Shown piece after piece: positions 25,569 to 33,763 of a DNA stretch of 64,000 nt (the first letter of the stretch is position 1; the number at the start of each line of letters is the position of its first letter). The stretch is from Bog-473 sp963828505. GTDB lineage: Bacteria > Actinomycetota > Acidimicrobiia > Acidimicrobiales > RAAP-2. The position numbers were made by a program, and so were the translations under genes. The notes beneath the pieces are model-generated. The model made no database searches and was not told where the DNA came from. It worked only from the letters and a program-made list of their open reading frames with translations. The stretch lies in NCBI GenBank assembly GCA_963828505.1, contig CAWHFM010000021.1, forward strand, positions 62,001 to 126,000, read 5' to 3'.

Positions 25569-25575
25569 TATCGTA
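25569..25575. promoter_or_regulatory. Overlapping divergent -10 elements (TATCGTA) for tldD and the thioesterase gene
   Basis: On the + strand TATCGT (25569-25574) ends 7 nt before the ATG at 25582. On the minus strand TACGAT (25575-25570) ends 6 nt before the GTG at 25563. One 7-bp near-palindrome therefore serves as the -10 box in both directions, and both transcripts would be leaderless. Confidence 0.55.
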
Positions 25576-25581
25576 ATCGTC

Positions 25582-26022
25582 ATGCCCGCCAGCCAAACCG
25601 AGACGACCGCGGCCGGGCACGGACCGCACACCGGGCTCAGCGCCCAGCTGGAACTGGTCGTCGGCGAGGACGACACGGCCGTCCACTTCCGTTCCGGCGA
25701 CGTTCCCGTGCTGGCCACGCCTCGGCTCATCGCGCTCTGCGAGGAGGCGACCTGCCGCGCCACCGACGGGCACCTGACCGACGCACAGGCCAGCGTGGCC
25801 ACGCGGGTCCAGTTCGACCACGTCGCTCCGGCCGGCCTCGGGACAGTGGTGCTGGCCGAGGCGACCCTGGTCAAGGTCGAAGGCCGCCGGCTGACCTTCA
25901 CCGTCTCGGCCGCTCGGCTCGAAGGCGACGGCGGCGGCCTCATCGGGGCCGGCCGCGTGACCCGGGTGGTGCTGGACCGGGCCGGCTTCCTGGCCAAAGC
26001 GCGCGCCACGGTCCCGTCCTGA
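25582..26022 (+). CDS. FlK-like acyl-CoA thioesterase (hotdog fold)
   Basis: 146 residues. The order DVPVLATPRLIALCEEATCRA, then SVATRVQFDHVAPAGLGTVV and a beta-rich C-terminus matches the fluoroacetyl-CoA thioesterase-like branch of the hotdog superfamily, in which Thr, Glu and His form the active site (TPR, EE, FDHV here). The natural substrate is unknown. Starts at ATG 25582 in the 18-bp gap after tldD's start. The MFS gene follows 53 bp downstream on the same strand. Confidence 0.85.
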   Translation: MPASQTETTAAGHGPHTGLSAQLELVVGEDDTAVHFRSGDVPVLATPRLIALCEEATCRATDGHLTDAQASVATRVQFDHVAPAGLGTVVLAEATLVKVEGRRLTFTVSAARLEGDGGGLIGAGRVTRVVLDRAGFLAKARATVPS

Positions 26023-26075
26023 GCACCGCCCACATCCCGGCGACCGCGGCGCGCCCGCTCGCCGGGGCCGGGCCG

Positions 26076-27260
26076 GTGGCGGCGGCGTTCGCCACCTTCG
26101 GCCTCTTCTGGGGCAGCTGGGCGGTCATGCTCTTCGACATCCAGCGCGCCTACGGGCTCACCGACGCCCAGACCGGGCTCCTGCTCGGCGTCGCCGTCGC
26201 GGTCGCCGGCGCATCGAGCGCGGTGATGGCGCACCTGAGCGACCGCGTCGGGGCGCGCCGCCTGCTATGGGTGGCGCTGCTCTGCTGGTCGGTCCTGCTG
26301 TGCGTGCTCGCGCTCACGCGCCAGAAGTGGGCCTTCACGGTGGCGCTGGTGTGGGTCGAGATCGCCGGTGGCAGCATCGACACCGCCATGAACGCCGAGG
26401 TGTCGCACCGCCTGATCGGGCGGCCCTCGGCGCTGGTCCGCTTCCACGCGCTGTTCAATACGGGGGCGCTGTGCGGCGCCGCCGTCGCCGCGCTCGTGAT
26501 CCATGCCGGCGTGTCCTGGCGTTGGATCTGGCCCGGCATCGCCGTCGTGGCGCTGGCGGTCGGCCTGTGGTCGGCGGTGACCGCGTCCGGAGTGCCCGTG
26601 CCCGAGCCGCCGGCGGGTGCCGCCGCCGGCCACCATCCGACCAACCACCCGGTACGCCGGCTGCACCGCGACGGCCTGCTCGTCCTCCTGGTCGTCTTCG
26701 CCCTGGCCGAAGTGACCGAAGGCGGCGTGGACACCTGGGGCGTCCTGTACCTGCGCAACCACCTGGCCACCGGGGTGCTGCTCGGTGCGGGCGCGTACGT
26801 GGTCGGCCAGCTCGTCGCGGCCACGACCCGGGGCGCCGGGGGCGCGGTCGTCGGCCGGCTCTCGGCGCGGCGCGCCCTGATCACCGGCGGTTGCGTGGCC
26901 GGGGCGGGCATCCTCTTGGAGTCGGTCTCGCCCCTGTCCGGGCTGGCCGCCGTCGGCCTCGCCCTCGGGGCCGGCGGGGCGTCGTTGTTCTGGCCCCTGG
27001 TCATGTCGACCGTGAGCAGGCAGGCCAGTCAGGTCGTCAGCGCCGTCGGCACCTTCACCGCGGCCGGCTACATCGGCTGGGTGGCCGGGGCACCCATCGT
27101 CGGCTGGGTGTCCCAGACGCTCGGCCCGGCCCGAGGCCTCCAGGTCCTGGCGCTGGCCTCGTTCGGCGTCGCCGTCTGCACCCTGTTCAGCCCGGGGTTC
27201 AACCCCGGCCGGGCCGCCGTTCCCGGGGTCGGCCGAGTACCCTTGGAGGGATCGCCATGA
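26076..27260 (+). CDS. MFS transporter
   Basis: 394 residues with about 12 hydrophobic helices. The loop between helices 2 and 3 carries the MFS signature (GASSAVMAHLSDRVGARRLLW). It starts at GTG 26076; the frame is open to about 26019 without a standard start codon. The last codon overlaps the dxs start as ATGA, so the two genes are translationally coupled. The substrate is unknown; a link to isoprenoid precursors is only a guess from context. Confidence 0.85.
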   Translation: MAAAFATFGLFWGSWAVMLFDIQRAYGLTDAQTGLLLGVAVAVAGASSAVMAHLSDRVGARRLLWVALLCWSVLLCVLALTRQKWAFTVALVWVEIAGGSIDTAMNAEVSHRLIGRPSALVRFHALFNTGALCGAAVAALVIHAGVSWRWIWPGIAVVALAVGLWSAVTASGVPVPEPPAGAAAGHHPTNHPVRRLHRDGLLVLLVVFALAEVTEGGVDTWGVLYLRNHLATGVLLGAGAYVVGQLVAATTRGAGGAVVGRLSARRALITGGCVAGAGILLESVSPLSGLAAVGLALGAGGASLFWPLVMSTVSRQASQVVSAVGTFTAAGYIGWVAGAPIVGWVSQTLGPARGLQVLALASFGVAVCTLFSPGFNPGRAAVPGVGRVPLEGSP

Positions 27261-29272
27261 TCCTGCAGAGCATCGAGACGCCCGCCGACGTCAAGGGCCT
27301 GGACTCCGAGCAGCTCACCACCTTGTGCGAGGAGATCAGGACGTTCATCGTCGACACGGTGACCACGACCGGTGGCCACCTGGGCTCGAATCTGGGCGCG
27401 GTGGAGCTCACCCTGGCCCTGCACCGCGTGTTCGATTCCCCGCGCGACGTCATCTTGTGGGACACCGGCCACCAGGCCTACGTCCACAAGCTCCTGACCG
27501 GCCGGCGCTTCGGGTTCAAGACGCTCAAGCAGGCGGGCGGCATGTCGGGATACCCCAACCGGGCCGAGTCCGAGCACGACTGGATAGAGAACAGCCACGC
27601 CTCGACCGCCCTGTCCTACGCGCACGGCATCGCCAACGGCTTCGTGCTGCGCGGCATCGACGGGGAGCGCCGCGTGGTGGCCGTCGTCGGCGACGGCGCC
27701 CTGACCGGCGGCATGGCCTACGAAGCGCTGAACAACCTCGGCCACTCCGGCCGGCGCGTCGTCATCGTGCTCAACGACAACGGCCGCTCCTACTCCCCCA
27801 CCGTGTCACAGCTGTCGCAGAGCCTGACCACGCTCCGCCTCAATCCGACCTACACGGCGGCCCGCGAGCGGCTGCGGCTCCGGCTGCGCGAGCTCCCCGC
27901 GCTCGGCCCGCTGGCCTACTCCGGCGTCCACTCCCTGACCAGCGCCCTGCGCGAGATGGTGGCGCAGCACACCTTCTTCGAGGCGCTCGGCGTGCGCTAC
28001 GCCGGCCCGATCGACGGCCACGACATCGCGCACATGGAGCAGGCGTTCGCCCACGCGGCCGAGTGGGACGGTCCGATCGTGGTGCACGTGCTGACCCAGA
28101 AGGGCCGGGGCTACGCGCCGGCCGAGGAGGACGAGGTCCAGCGGCTGCACGACGTCAAGGCAACCAGCTCGGTCGTGCTCGAGAACACGGTGGGCAGCTC
28201 GGCCGGCCGGGCCGTGGGCGGGGCCGGAGGCGCCGACGCCGGCGGGGTGGCGTCTCCCGGCTCGGTTCCCGAGGCGGCGGCCGACGAGTCGCCGCGACGT
28301 GCGGCCACCTACGGCGAGGCGTTCTCGCACGCGCTGCTCGCCGCGGCCGAGGAGGACCCGAGGATCGTGGCCCTGACGGCGGCCATGGCCGGGCCGACCG
28401 GCCTGCTTCCCTTCCAGGCGCGGTTCCCCGAGCGCTTCTACGACGTCGGCATCGCCGAGCAGCACGAGGCCGCGTCCGCCGCGGGCATGGCCATGGCCGG
28501 CCTGCGCCCGGTGGTGGCGGTGTACTCGACCTTCTGGAGCCGCGCCTTCGACCAGGCCAACCTCGACGTCGGCCTGCACGGCTGCCCGGTCGTCTTCGTC
28601 CTCGACCGCGCCGGGGTGACCGGAGACGACGGGCCGAGCCACCACGGCGTGCTGGACCTGGCCCTGGCGCTGTCCATCCCGGGCATGACCGTCTTCGCCC
28701 CCGCCGCGGCCGAGGAGGTGGAGCCGATGCTGCGCACCGCCCTGGAGCTGGACGGACCTTCCGCCATCCGCTTCCCGAAGACCGCGCCGCGCCACGTGGA
28801 ACCCGCCGACGTCGGCTCGGGCCTCGAGGCCCGGCAGTGGCGCAGCGGGGACGGTTCGGTCTGCCTCCTGGCCGTGGGCAAAATGGTCGGCCCCTGCCTC
28901 GGCGCGGCGGACGAACTGGCCGCGGCGGGCATCGACGCCACAGTGTGGGACGTGCGCGTCGTCTCCCCGCCCGACCGCGGCATGCTGGCCGACGCCAACC
29001 GGCACGAGCTCGTCGTGACGGCCGAGGACGGCGTGCGCCACGGAGGCGCCGGGGCGTTCCTGGCCGACGCGCTGGCCACCTTCGCCGAGTCGCACGGACA
29101 GATCCCTCCGCCCACGCGCGTCCTCGGCATCCCGCGGCAGTATCTGGCCCAGGGCCGGGCGGACGACATCCTCTCGAGCGTCGGCCTCGACGCCGCCGGG
29201 ATAGCGGAGAGCGTGCAGCGCGCCCGGCTGGTGCTCCGGGCCGACGCCGACTGGGCCGACTCGGCGGACTGA
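27257..29272 (+). CDS. dxs: 1-deoxy-D-xylulose-5-phosphate synthase
   Basis: 671-residue thiamine-diphosphate enzyme; condenses pyruvate and glyceraldehyde-3-phosphate in the first step of the MEP isoprenoid pathway. ATG 27257 follows Shine-Dalgarno TTGGAGGG by 6 nt. TPP-binding motif GDGALTGGMAYEALNN near 150-165, transketolase-type FYDVGIAEQHEAASAAGMA near 395-413, and DGPSHHGVLDLAL. A linker around residues 315-345 is low-complexity Gly/Ala and longer than usual. Coupled to the upstream MFS gene by ATGA. Confidence 0.96.
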   Translation: MILQSIETPADVKGLDSEQLTTLCEEIRTFIVDTVTTTGGHLGSNLGAVELTLALHRVFDSPRDVILWDTGHQAYVHKLLTGRRFGFKTLKQAGGMSGYPNRAESEHDWIENSHASTALSYAHGIANGFVLRGIDGERRVVAVVGDGALTGGMAYEALNNLGHSGRRVVIVLNDNGRSYSPTVSQLSQSLTTLRLNPTYTAARERLRLRLRELPALGPLAYSGVHSLTSALREMVAQHTFFEALGVRYAGPIDGHDIAHMEQAFAHAAEWDGPIVVHVLTQKGRGYAPAEEDEVQRLHDVKATSSVVLENTVGSSAGRAVGGAGGADAGGVASPGSVPEAAADESPRRAATYGEAFSHALLAAAEEDPRIVALTAAMAGPTGLLPFQARFPERFYDVGIAEQHEAASAAGMAMAGLRPVVAVYSTFWSRAFDQANLDVGLHGCPVVFVLDRAGVTGDDGPSHHGVLDLALALSIPGMTVFAPAAAEEVEPMLRTALELDGPSAIRFPKTAPRHVEPADVGSGLEARQWRSGDGSVCLLAVGKMVGPCLGAADELAAAGIDATVWDVRVVSPPDRGMLADANRHELVVTAEDGVRHGGAGAFLADALATFAESHGQIPPPTRVLGIPRQYLAQGRADDILSSVGLDAAGIAESVQRARLVLRADADWADSAD

Positions 29273-29273
29273 A

Positions 29274-30023
29274 TCAGCCCATGGCGCCGTTGGCGCCGTT
29301 GGCCCGCACGAAGTCGTTCACGGCGTAATAGGCCTCGATCGACTCCCCGGCGTCGCCCCAGAAGCCCTCCTGCACATCGTGGGCCATCTGGCCGCGACCG
29401 ACGAAGTGGTTGTTCACGTCGGTGATCTCGAGCTCGCCGCGGGCCGAGGGCTCCAGGTCGCCGATGATGTCGAACACCCCGGCCTCGTAGCAGTAGATGC
29501 CGGTGACGCAGTAGTCCGACGCCGGGTCGTCGGGCTTCTCCTCAATGCGGGCCACCCGCCCGTCCGGACCGAAGGCAGGCACGCCCAGGTGCCGGAGATG
29601 CTCGGCCTCGGCCACCTCGGAGAGGAGGATGCGGGCACCGACGGGGTCGCGACAGAACGCATCGACGGTCGGCCGGATGGAGTGTTCGAACACGTTGTCG
29701 GCCAGCATGACGAGGACCGGCTCGCCGCCGGCGAAGTGCGCGGCGAGGCCGAGCGCCTCGGCGATGCCGCCCGCCTTCTCCTGGTACGCGTACGACAGCT
29801 GGTCGATGCCGTACTCGCGCCCGTTGCCGAGGAGGCGGAGGAACTCGCCGGCATGGGTGCCCCCGGTCACCAGCATGATCTCGTCGATCCCGGCGGTGAC
29901 CACCGCCTCAATGGCCCAGGCGATCATCGGCCGGTCGAAGATCGGCAGAAGGTGCTTGTTGGTGATGCGCGTGAGCGGGTAGAGGCGAGACCCCGTGCCC
30001 CCGGCGAGGATGACCCCCTTCAC
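29274..30023 (-). CDS. Sugar-1-phosphate nucleotidyltransferase, RmlA-like
   Basis: 249 residues from GTG. N-terminal MKGVILAGGTGSRLYPLT with K-x-L-L-P (NKHLLPIFDRPMI) is the nucleotide-binding signature of glucose-1-phosphate thymidylyltransferase-like enzymes; DNVFEH carries the metal Asp and RIEEKPDDPASDY the sugar-binding segment. It is about 40 residues shorter than RmlA, lacking the C-terminal helices that form the allosteric site, like other short family members. Sugar and nucleotide are not determined. One bp separates its stop from that of dxs (convergent). Confidence 0.88.
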   Translation of the reverse strand: MKGVILAGGTGSRLYPLTRITNKHLLPIFDRPMIAWAIEAVVTAGIDEIMLVTGGTHAGEFLRLLGNGREYGIDQLSYAYQEKAGGIAEALGLAAHFAGGEPVLVMLADNVFEHSIRPTVDAFCRDPVGARILLSEVAEAEHLRHLGVPAFGPDGRVARIEEKPDDPASDYCVTGIYCYEAGVFDIIGDLEPSARGELEITDVNNHFVGRGQMAHDVQEGFWGDAGESIEAYYAVNDFVRANGANGAMG

Positions 30024-30134
30024 CGCCTCGACTCCGCTGCCGGCCCGCTGTGCATGGATGCGTGTCCTCTCGTCGAATCGCCGGTAGGCCGGATGGCCAC
30101 GTAGCCGGTCTGGTGATGGCCGAACTGCTGATTG

Positions 30135-31244
30135 CTAATCGAAGGTGAGGACGCCGCGCGCCACTCGGCCGGCGTGCATCTCGTCGACCACCTCGCCGAA
30201 CTGCTCGAGCGGCCGGGTGAGCGACACCAGCTCGTCGAGCATGAGCCGGCCGGCCTTGTAGAGGTCGACCATGAGGGGGATGTCGTGGTGCGGGCGGGCC
30301 GACCCGTAGCGGCAGCCGATGAGGGCCCGGTCCACGTAGGCCAGCGCGTTCACGTCGACCGACACCTCGGTGCCCCGCGGCGGGATCCCGATGGCCACCG
30401 CCGTACCACCCCAGTCGAGGCAGTCGAAGGCGCTGCGCAGCACGGCCGGGTGGCCGACGCAGTCGAAGGCCCACGTGACCCCGCCCATGGGGAAGATGGC
30501 CCCGGCCGCCGACTCCCGGTCGGGTGGGACGAGCCCGCGCACCGCCGCGGCGGCGTCGCCCGCGCCGGCGTCGACGAAGTGCGTGGCCCCGAACTGGCGC
30601 GCCAGGCCCTCCTTGGCCGCCACCGTGTCCACCGCGACGATGCGCGTGGCGCCGGCGATGCGCAGCCCCTGAATCACGTTGAGGCCGACCCCGCCCACCC
30701 CGAAGACCGCCGCGGTCTCGCCCGGGCGCACCTGGCAGCGGTTGAGGACCGTCCCCACTCCCGTCAGCACGCCACAGCCGATGAGGCAGGCGGAGGTCAG
30801 GGGGACGTCCTTGGGGATGCGCACGGCCTGCACCTCGCTCACCACCGTGGTCTCCGAGAAGACGGACGCGGCGGCGAAGTTCGAAGCCGGCTTCCCGTCG
30901 ACGGTGAACGGCGTCGAGATGTTGCCGAGCGAGCTCCGGCACATGGTGGGGTGCCCGGTGCTGCACGCCCGGCACGCCCCGCAGCTGGCCAGCGTGGCGA
31001 TCACGACGTGATCGCCGGGTCCGACCGACGTCACCGAGTCGCCCACCGCTTCGACCACTCCCGCCCCCTCGTGGCCCAGCACGGCCGGAGCCGGGAACGG
31101 GATGGTGCCGTCGATGACCGAGAGGTCGGAGTGGCACACGCCGGCGGCCTGAATACGCACCAGTACCTCGCCCGGCCCGGGCGGGCGCACCTCGAGCCTG
31201 TCGGTGACCTCCACCCCGTCACCCGTATAGACGATGCCTCGCAC
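30135..31244 (-). CDS. Zinc-dependent alcohol dehydrogenase, class III-like
   Basis: 369 residues from GTG 31244, which touches the upstream stop codon (TGAGTG). Catalytic zinc residues are in GVCHSD and LGHEGAGVV; the structural zinc loop is CGACRACSTGHPTMC. NAD-binding motif VFGVGGVGLNVIQG near residue 190. The length and the ISTPFTVDGKPASNF region fit the NDMA/mycothiol-type long-chain ADH group. Last gene of a four-gene coupled operon (acyl-CoA dehydrogenase, SDR, acyl-CoA ligase, this); the natural alcohol or aldehyde is unknown. Confidence 0.93.
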   Translation of the reverse strand: MRGIVYTGDGVEVTDRLEVRPPGPGEVLVRIQAAGVCHSDLSVIDGTIPFPAPAVLGHEGAGVVEAVGDSVTSVGPGDHVVIATLASCGACRACSTGHPTMCRSSLGNISTPFTVDGKPASNFAAASVFSETTVVSEVQAVRIPKDVPLTSACLIGCGVLTGVGTVLNRCQVRPGETAAVFGVGGVGLNVIQGLRIAGATRIVAVDTVAAKEGLARQFGATHFVDAGAGDAAAAVRGLVPPDRESAAGAIFPMGGVTWAFDCVGHPAVLRSAFDCLDWGGTAVAIGIPPRGTEVSVDVNALAYVDRALIGCRYGSARPHHDIPLMVDLYKAGRLMLDELVSLTRPLEQFGEVVDEMHAGRVARGVLTFD

Positions 31245-32924
31245 TCACTCGCTCCTCTCGTTGGTGACCTCGCGGTCGGCCCCGGCGGCATGGCGCTGGC
31301 GTAGCTCACGCTTGAGCACCTTCCCGCCGGCGTTGACCGGGAGGCAGTCGACCAGGACCACGCTCCGGGGGACTTTGTAGTTGGCCATGACGTCGCGGGA
31401 CCAGCTCAGGATCGTACGCGCCAGCTCGTCGGGGTCGGCCTCCGCCCCCGACGGGTCCGCCACGACATAGGCGCACCCGACCTCGCCCAGGCGGTCGTCG
31501 GGCACGCCCACCACCGCCACCTGGGACACGACGGCGTGCCGGCGCAGGATGGCCTCGACCTCGGCCGGGTAGGCGTTGAAGCCACCGACCATGTACATGT
31601 CCTTGACCCGGTCGGTGATGGAGACGTTCCCGGCCTGGTCCATGACGCCGATGTCGCCGGTGTGCAGCCAGCCGTCCCCGTCGATCGCCTGGGCCGTGGC
31701 CTCCTCGTCGCCCCAGTACCCCGACATGACCGTGTACCCGCGCACGACGATCTCCCCCGGCTCGCCCGGTGGAACGGCCCGGCCGGCCGCCACGGCCCGC
31801 ACCTCGAGCCCGGGGATGGCGCGACCCGAGGTCGCGGCGACGACCGCCGGCGGGTCGTGGCGCCGGCACATGGTGACGGTGCCGCAGGACTCGGTCAGCC
31901 CGTACGCGGTCAGCACCATGGTGAAGCCGAGCTCGGCCCCCATGGCCTCGACCAGATCCACGGGCACCACGGCGGCACCGGTGACCCCGAGCCGGAGCGA
32001 CGAGAGGTCGTGCTCGCGCCGGCTCGGGTCGGCCAGCAGCGTCTGGTACAGGGTGGGAGGACCGGGCAGCACGGTCACGCGCTCCGACTGAATGCGCTCC
32101 ATGACCCGCCCGGCGTCGAAGACGGGCTCGGGGATCACCGTCGCCCCCGCCATCAGGCAGGCCAGGATTCCGGCCTTGTAGCCGAAGGTATGGAAGAACG
32201 GGTTCACCACGAGGTAGCGGTCACCCGGGCCGAGGCCCACGATGGTGGCCCAGGTGCCGAACGTGCGCAACGACTGCGCATGCGTCGTCGACGCGCCCTT
32301 GGGGTGGCCCGTCGTGCCGGAGGTGAAGACGAGGTCCGACACGTCGCCGGGTTGTACGGCCGCGGCCCGCGCCGCCGTCTGTTGCGTGTCGACGGCCGCG
32401 CCCGCGTCGAGGAGCTCGCTCAGGCCGGTCACCGGCGCGGGCGACGGCGAAGACCCCGCTTCCTCGTCGCGCAGCAGGACGACCCGCTCCAGCGCGCCCA
32501 CGTCCTCGCCCTTCAGGAGGGCGGGGTAGTCGACCCCCAGGAAGCCCCGCACGGTCAGCAGCACCGTGGCACCGGACGTGCGCAGGATGTACCCCGCCTC
32601 TCCGCCCTTGAAGCGCGTGTTGAGGGGCACGAGCACGGCGCCGGCGCGCAGCGCGCCGAGCGCGGCGAGCATCCACTCGGCGCAGTTCGGCGCCCACAGC
32701 GCCACCCGGTCCCCCGCCCGCACGCCGGCGGCGACCAGCCCGCGGGCGTAGCGGTCCACCTCGGGTGCCAGCTGGTCGTAGGTCAGCCGAACCGCGCCGT
32801 CGACCAGGGCCTCGGTGCCGGCGTGGCGCCAGGCGGCGTCCTCGACCAGCCGGGGGATCGTCCCCCACGTCAGGTCGGCGCGGGGGTCCTCCGCCTCCGC
32901 CGGTGCGCCGCCGATGCCGCTCAC
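31245..32924 (-). CDS. Fatty-acid/steroid-type acyl-CoA synthetase
   Basis: 559 residues from GTG 32924, overlapping the upstream SDR stop as GTGA. Adenylate-forming motifs: LVFTSGTTGHPKGASTTHA (P-loop), TAYGLTESCG, GYWGDEEATAQAIDGDGWLHTGDIG, RVKDMYMVGGFNAYPAEVEA and the C-terminal LPVNAGGKVLKRELR lysine. FadD3-like in overall pattern. Probably activates an acid for the co-encoded dehydrogenase. Confidence 0.94.
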   Translation of the reverse strand: MSGIGGAPAEAEDPRADLTWGTIPRLVEDAAWRHAGTEALVDGAVRLTYDQLAPEVDRYARGLVAAGVRAGDRVALWAPNCAEWMLAALGALRAGAVLVPLNTRFKGGEAGYILRTSGATVLLTVRGFLGVDYPALLKGEDVGALERVVLLRDEEAGSSPSPAPVTGLSELLDAGAAVDTQQTAARAAAVQPGDVSDLVFTSGTTGHPKGASTTHAQSLRTFGTWATIVGLGPGDRYLVVNPFFHTFGYKAGILACLMAGATVIPEPVFDAGRVMERIQSERVTVLPGPPTLYQTLLADPSRREHDLSSLRLGVTGAAVVPVDLVEAMGAELGFTMVLTAYGLTESCGTVTMCRRHDPPAVVAATSGRAIPGLEVRAVAAGRAVPPGEPGEIVVRGYTVMSGYWGDEEATAQAIDGDGWLHTGDIGVMDQAGNVSITDRVKDMYMVGGFNAYPAEVEAILRRHAVVSQVAVVGVPDDRLGEVGCAYVVADPSGAEADPDELARTILSWSRDVMANYKVPRSVVLVDCLPVNAGGKVLKRELRQRHAAGADREVTNERSE

Positions 32925-33763
32925 GGGTGCTGGCTGCTCACCGAGACCACCTCGCCGCTCAGGTACGACGAGTAGTCGCTGGCCAGGAAGACGATCACGT
33001 TGGCCACCTCCCAGGTCTCGGCGCCCCGGCCGAAGAGCTCGCGCCGGCGCAGCACGGCGAGGTCCTCGTCGGGGATGGCCCGGTTGAGGAAGGGATGCTC
33101 GGCCAGGCTCGGCGACACCGCGTTCACCCGCACCCCGGCGGGCGCCGCCTCGGCGGCGGCGCAGCGGGTGAGCGCCATGACGCCCGCCTTCGCCGCGGCG
33201 TAGTGGGCCTGGCCCGCCTGGGCCCGCCACCCGAGCACCGACGCGTTGTTGACGACGACCCCGCTGCGCCGCGGCAGCATCATCCGCAACGCGGCGCGCG
33301 TGCAGCGGAAGGTGCCGGTGAGCGTGATGTCGAGCACGGTCGACCACTGTTCGTCGGTCATCTCGACCAGCGGCACCGTGCCGCCCAGCCCGGCGTTGTG
33401 CACGGCGACGTCGACACGGCCGAAGTGGGCCGCCGCGCCGTCGTACAGCGCGCCCACCTGGGACTCCGAGGTGACGTCGCAGGCGAGGGCATGCACGCGG
33501 TCCTCGCCCCCGCCTCCGCCTCCGCCTCCGCCTCCGGCCTCGGCCGCCAGCTGCTCCGCCGTCTCGGCCAGCCGCCGTTCGTGGGCGTCGGAGACGACGA
33601 CGGACGCACCCTCTTCCAGGCAGCGGCGGGCGGTGGCCGAGCCGATGCCCGTCCCGGCGGCGGCGGTGACCAGCACGACCTTGCCCGTCAGGAGGCCGTG
33701 CCCGCCGGGAGGCGCGGGTGGCGGCGGGGGGTCGAACGGTGCGTCGAGCCTGGTCGAGCTCAT
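32921..33763 (-). CDS. Short-chain dehydrogenase/reductase
   Basis: 280 residues from ATG 33763, overlapping the upstream stop by ATGA. NAD(P)-binding TAAAGTGIGSATAR near residue 35, NNAS near 160 and the catalytic YxxxK in AHYAAAKAG. A run of ten glycines (AEA then Gly10 then EDR) sits between the first strands and is encoded by a hexanucleotide repeat. Likely acts on a beta-hydroxyacyl-CoA, as in steroid or fatty-acid degradation; inferred from the operon. Confidence 0.93.
   Translation of the reverse strand: MSSTRLDAPFDPPPPPAPPGGHGLLTGKVVLVTAAAGTGIGSATARRCLEEGASVVVSDAHERRLAETAEQLAAEAGGGGGGGGGGEDRVHALACDVTSESQVGALYDGAAAHFGRVDVAVHNAGLGGTVPLVEMTDEQWSTVLDITLTGTFRCTRAALRMMLPRRSGVVVNNASVLGWRAQAGQAHYAAAKAGVMALTRCAAAEAAPAGVRVNAVSPSLAEHPFLNRAIPDEDLAVLRRRELFGRGAETWEVANVIVFLASDYSSYLSGEVVSVSSQHP
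33511..33534. repeat. Hexanucleotide repeat (CGCCTC)x4
   Basis: Four perfect copies on the + strand, encoding part of the poly-glycine run in the SDR. Unit length is a multiple of three, so slippage would change loop length and not the reading frame. Confidence 0.85.
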
